NCBI GenBank assembly: GCA_028551475.1
Contig: CM052360.1
Location: 14,124,501 to 14,188,500, forward strand
From: Casuarina equisetifolia
Taxonomy: Eukaryota > Streptophyta > Magnoliopsida > Fagales > Casuarinaceae
Direction: 5' to 3'
DNA: 64,000 nucleotides
Position 1 is the first letter of the stretch. Each line of letters starts with the position of its first letter. The notes beneath the pieces are model-generated. The model did not search any database. It was not told where the DNA came from and saw only the letters and a program-made list of their open reading frames with translations. Positions 60,333 through 64,000 of this stretch are shown one piece after another. The position numbers and the translations under genes are program-made.

Positions 60333-62660
60333 CTTAGATTCGGAAAACAGTAAAGCAATGTTATAAGCATGGGCCATTGCCACGAAATTTGCAGGGGTGT
60401 TATCAGTAGATGATGCCTGAACCCAAATTGATGAAAGCAAAAGACTGATTTGGTGACTGCTCAACCGAAGGCAAGTTGGTTCCTAGGTATTTCAGATAGA
60501 TAAGATATTTCAATAACATTTAAATAAGCATTTTAAATTCCAGGAACGCAGAACATACAAGTTGAAGTTTCATACCATTTTTCCATCAGTCAAAGCATGA
60601 TTGAAGCTGTAGGACTGCTTATATAGAACAATTCCAGATGGTTCCATGGTATCCTTCCTTTCATCCTGAATTGAAACACTTCTGTTCCTTACCTTCTGCA
60701 TCATACCAACTGATGACAACCTTGAAATTGCTTGAGAAGGTTCAAGATACTGCTCCACCCAAGGACAAAGAAGGGATGGCATAAGCACCATGGAGAAAAT
60801 ATTGTGTGCACCAACTCGTGTTTCAGGATCTGGATGGGACATTGCAAGGAGCAATTGATGAAACAGAGCTTCAGGGAAAGCCTGGAACAGGTCGGAGTTG
60901 CCTTCGAAGCTTAAATAATTTTTCACAACAAGATAAAAAATGCTAAGTACAGTGTATCTAATTGCACTTGCCATGTTATGATATGATACAGTAGGGATAG
61001 AAGAGATGATCTTCGCTGTTTGAAGTACAGCAGAGATTGTTGTTCTAGCCACAAGAGTAGTTGCGGGGATATTCTCAAGCACCACAGCAATCATATCAAG
61101 TATGGGTCCCATGTCTCCAACGTGTTGTTAATCATAAATAGGCTTCATAGAGTTAGTACAATGCAGCAAAAATAATTCTCCAACCTGTTTTAATCATGGG
61201 GGAAGGAAGAAGAGTTTTTTTTTTTTTTTTCTTTCTCTTTCTTTCTTTCTTTTGGCCTAGGGGGTTGGCTAGTGGGTGGGGCGGAGGAGAGAGAGAACAA
61301 GGAGTAATCACTTTCTGAACTATATTGTAGGAAATCTCTTTAATTCACCATTGAATTGATTCTATTTAATAAACAGAAAATTGAGAACTTTGAAATCTAA
61401 AGGCTAAATCTTAAGAGAGATAATAGAGAGGAATGATGAACTATGAATAAGATTACATTCAAACTTCGGATTATAAATTGTTTGAGAGGAGTAAGTGAAT
61501 GTAGAGGTGCCATTTTGTTATCCATTTCAGGTGTTCACGATGTTAAAACTCACAATGCCTTATGGTACTGACAAGTCAATCATTCAAATTAATAAAGCTC
61601 CAGTAACAGAACATGTCCAAATAGAGACAGACTTCCACATATCAAATTGAAATCAGACAATGATCTAAATGAAAAAACGTCATGACTTTCTACATGTTAT
61701 AGCTTCAGTATTCATGATATGTCACAAATATAAATTATATGGAATAAAACAGCACAACAAGAACAAACCTTAATTGATAGCTGTGCAATGCATTTTTCTA
61801 TCGCCGACTGAAGATCGATGTTCCATTTAACTGTAACATCTCCAGGGCTGGATATTTCAGCTAAATTTTGCAGGCATCTCCGCAAGTGTTTGATCAGGTC
61901 AGATATTGCACCAATAATTGCGACTGAGGCCTGCTGCTTTGCAGTTTTTGCAAGTTGTGTTGTGACCATAACAATGTTTATCTGTATGAGAGGTTTTTTG
62001 ACAACATTCTTATGATCCAGGTGCTTGACCAGTGTAGACAAAAAGAGATGGGAGTTATCGCCTGAAGTTTTACAATGAGTAGAAAAATGTCAATAATGCA
62101 CCAACAATTATTGGGGAAATAACTTTTGAAGGAAGGATAGAGCATTAAGGATTCACTTGTGACCTGATTCCTCCAAGAGGGACTGGAAATACGTCAAAAC
62201 AGAACGGGCAACTCCTTTTTCTGGGGACCAAAGGTTATCTGCATCAAAAATTTGAAAAAGGGGTTCAAGCCCACGGCGTATTGTTGTGGCTTCCTTTGCC
62301 AATCTGGCCATATTAAGCAGGCAGACCCTTGACCAGTAAGCGGGACTCTTGGAAGTATCCCTGTAAAATTGTCAATGAATGCAAGGATGTTTAGAAAATT
62401 GATTCTTTGTTAATAGGATGAATATAAAATAATGAGTTTTTAAAAACAACAAATGCAAAGCTATATTGAGGAGTCCAAATGAGGATTTGCCATGATATCC
62501 AGCACCGAAGAAACCTTCTTATTGTAATGTGGAATGCATGAACCATGTTCCTCTGCTTTAAGTACTTCTTGAACCCATGGGTCCTGAGACTTAAAACATA
62601 GTCCATCTTCATTTCCATTCTTGGAGTTGATTTGAAGATCCATGTAGTTATTCAAGGTCA
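60333..62660 (-). pseudogene. Middle part of a plant EFR3-like (SEMI-ROLLED LEAF 2 family) gene, decayed
   Basis: Exons: 62465-62660, 62164-62360, 61769-62061, 60972-61121, 60576-60881 and 60333-60482. The peptide contains blocks typical of plant EFR3/SRL2 armadillo-like proteins: QDPWVQEVLKAEEHG, YWSRVCLLNMARLAKEATT, LVKHLDHKNVVKKP, ASVAIIGAISDLIKHLRRCL, AFPEALFHQLLLAM, ETRVGAHNIFSMVLMPSL and HQISLLLSSIWVQASS. In yeast and animals EFR3 anchors a PI4-kinase complex at the plasma membrane; rice SRL2 affects leaf rolling. Lesions: the donor after 62465 is AT, and the acceptor before 61121 is AC. Phases otherwise agree. A 90-nt intron at 60882-60971 has a GC donor. The N-terminal exons are not seen, and all exons downstream of 60333 are replaced by BRAT1-like ones. 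Confidence 0.82.
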
Positions 62661-64000
62661 CTGATATGATCTATTATTTAAGAAAGGAAAAATAGTAAAA
62701 ACAATTTGATACGGAAAAGGAAGGAATGCCAAACACTTGCAATATACTTGAAACAAAAATCCCAATTTTCTGCGAAAAGATTCTCAAAGTTGATTATATT
62801 CTATTTTAATTGGTTAAGGTCTCTGCTCCGCATACATCAAAGGCATTGATAACAAGATAAGGGGGGACAAAGAATACTCACATGGTCAAAGTCCATTGAG
62901 AAATGGGAGTGCTCACCCATGAACCACACCTAGGCACAATTGAGTGGAGACAACAGCAGCAGGCATTAAACAGTGTGAACAAAGAACCCATTGGGATGTA
63001 TAAGCTAATTGGACTTGATAAAGAAAGTTACAACTGAAAATCTAAAATCCTCTAATCTATTTACATGCTCAACCCACACTCCACGAGATTTTATGGACTT
63101 CATGGGCACATGATTAACTAGTACCAGTGACAAAGATAAGTGAAATTCATAAACAGTTCCATATCACAACCACCAGCCATTATTAAAAACCTTACATGAA
63201 AGGCAATACTAAAGAATGTCCTGAAAATTAGAATTTTTAGCTGCTAACCACTATATTGTTGATGCTTCACATTCAATTGTATATACTCAAGCGTGGGCAA
63301 CTCTTGTTCAAACTATGTTATAGTAGACATGAATAGAAGTATCCATCTCTCAGTAAAAAGCACATAACAAGTCTCTATATGCAAACTTTTAACAGATGGC
63401 TATTTTAAGTACGTGGCATGCTTCCATATAAGAAGTGAAAATTTCTTTATCTTCAGTTTCTTATTATGCATGAGACACAAAAAACGTATAAAGTAGTTAT
63501 ATGGAAGAAATTTTTGGCTCAAACAATTAGTGGAAGAATACATGCCTAACAAAAGGCCCATACCACAAAGGACTGGGAAGTTATATGTATGAAAAATATT
63601 GAGAAAAAAAAAACATGAACAACGAAGAAGCAAAAAAATCATTCTTATTCTTCATGTCTCATCATCCTTCAGGAAAGAACAAAGTTTTCCGCTGAGAATA
63701 AGGATCTATCAATCAAAGAAATCTCCCAAAAAACAGGGCATGTCCCAATAAAGAAAAGAAGACTTTTATTCAACAGATAAGAGCCGATGCATACACCCAA
63801 TTCATGGAGTAGTGTAAGCCTTAGAGAAGATGAGTTCCTTATGGCACCCTTCTCTGAAAACTATTCTATTAATAGACACAGAATGCTCGCACATCTTAGC
63901 GAACCTTTTCTGCCACTACAACAGGCACAAACAATCCTATAGCAGAAAGGAATATAATTTTCCTTATCATCACTCCTAGATATAAAAATGTAAAAACAAT
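62661..64000. other. Upstream flank of the EFR3-like relic
   Basis: AT-rich. A plausible acceptor (ATATCAG) lies at 62661, so this is probably intron. I found no trace of the conserved EFR3 N-terminus (the Cys-rich start and the RYKKLL motif), which would lie further right if it exists. Confidence 0.55.

Noticed and set aside
1..64000. CRISPR arrays, bacterial operons, ribosome binding sites
   Set aside because: Regular spaced repeats are absent, and the intron-containing plant genes show this is eukaryotic nuclear DNA.
1..64000. tRNA or rRNA genes
   Set aside because: I looked for the B-box pattern (GGTTCGAnTCC) and conserved rRNA strings and found no convincing match by eye; a tRNAscan run would be more sensitive.

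Overview
The window reads as nuclear DNA of a flowering plant, most likely a eudicot with moderately compact genes. The evidence is GT-AG introns with poly-pyrimidine tracts, AT-rich intergenic DNA full of microsatellites, and plant-specific gene families. Every gene or gene remnant I can support lies on the minus strand, so the text runs against the direction of transcription.

Layout from low to high coordinate: (1) 1-3282, the first three coding exons of a class I KNOX homeobox gene (KNAT6/KNAT2 type); its ELK and homeodomain exons lie beyond the left edge. (2) 3283-17472, a gene-poor stretch with microsatellites, a foldback element, a possible organellar insertion and two orphan exon-like pieces. 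(3) 17473-20669, a complete five-exon TRICHOME BIREFRINGENCE-LIKE gene (TBL2 type, 637 aa). (4) 22539-27595, a complete eleven-exon LRR receptor kinase of the NIK group (NIK3 type, 625 aa). (5) 27596-33010, intergenic DNA rich in simple repeats, with a perfect 51-bp inverted repeat around a tandem 61-mer and a frameshifted gene relic. (6) 33011-38299, two intact single-exon F-box/kelch genes in tandem, of the type known in Arabidopsis to target chalcone synthase. (7) 38300-45460, intergenic DNA with a Ty1/copia remnant. (8) 45461-48650, a complete eleven-exon ATP-citrate lyase subunit A gene (423 aa). (9) 52706-62660, an unusual compound relic: exons from the middle of a plant EFR3-like (SEMI-ROLLED LEAF 2 family) gene followed directly by the 3' half of an ATAD2/BRAT1-like bromodomain AAA-ATPase gene, both with their introns.

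TBL2, NIK3 and ACLA are in the order I remember for Arabidopsis AT1G60790-AT1G60800-AT1G60810, and KNAT6 plus the F-box/kelch gene match AT1G23380-AT1G23390. The window therefore seems to interleave two sets of neighbours that are separate in Arabidopsis. The genes do not form one pathway: they cover meristem identity (KNOX), wall polysaccharide acetylation (TBL), receptor signalling (NIK), flavonoid control (F-box/kelch) and cytosolic acetyl-CoA supply (ACLA, which also feeds flavonoid precursors).

The most unusual object is the EFR3/BRAT1 junction at 60044-60332. Two unrelated gene families meet inside an intron with matching reading phase, but several splice-site and stop mutations show that the compound locus is decaying.
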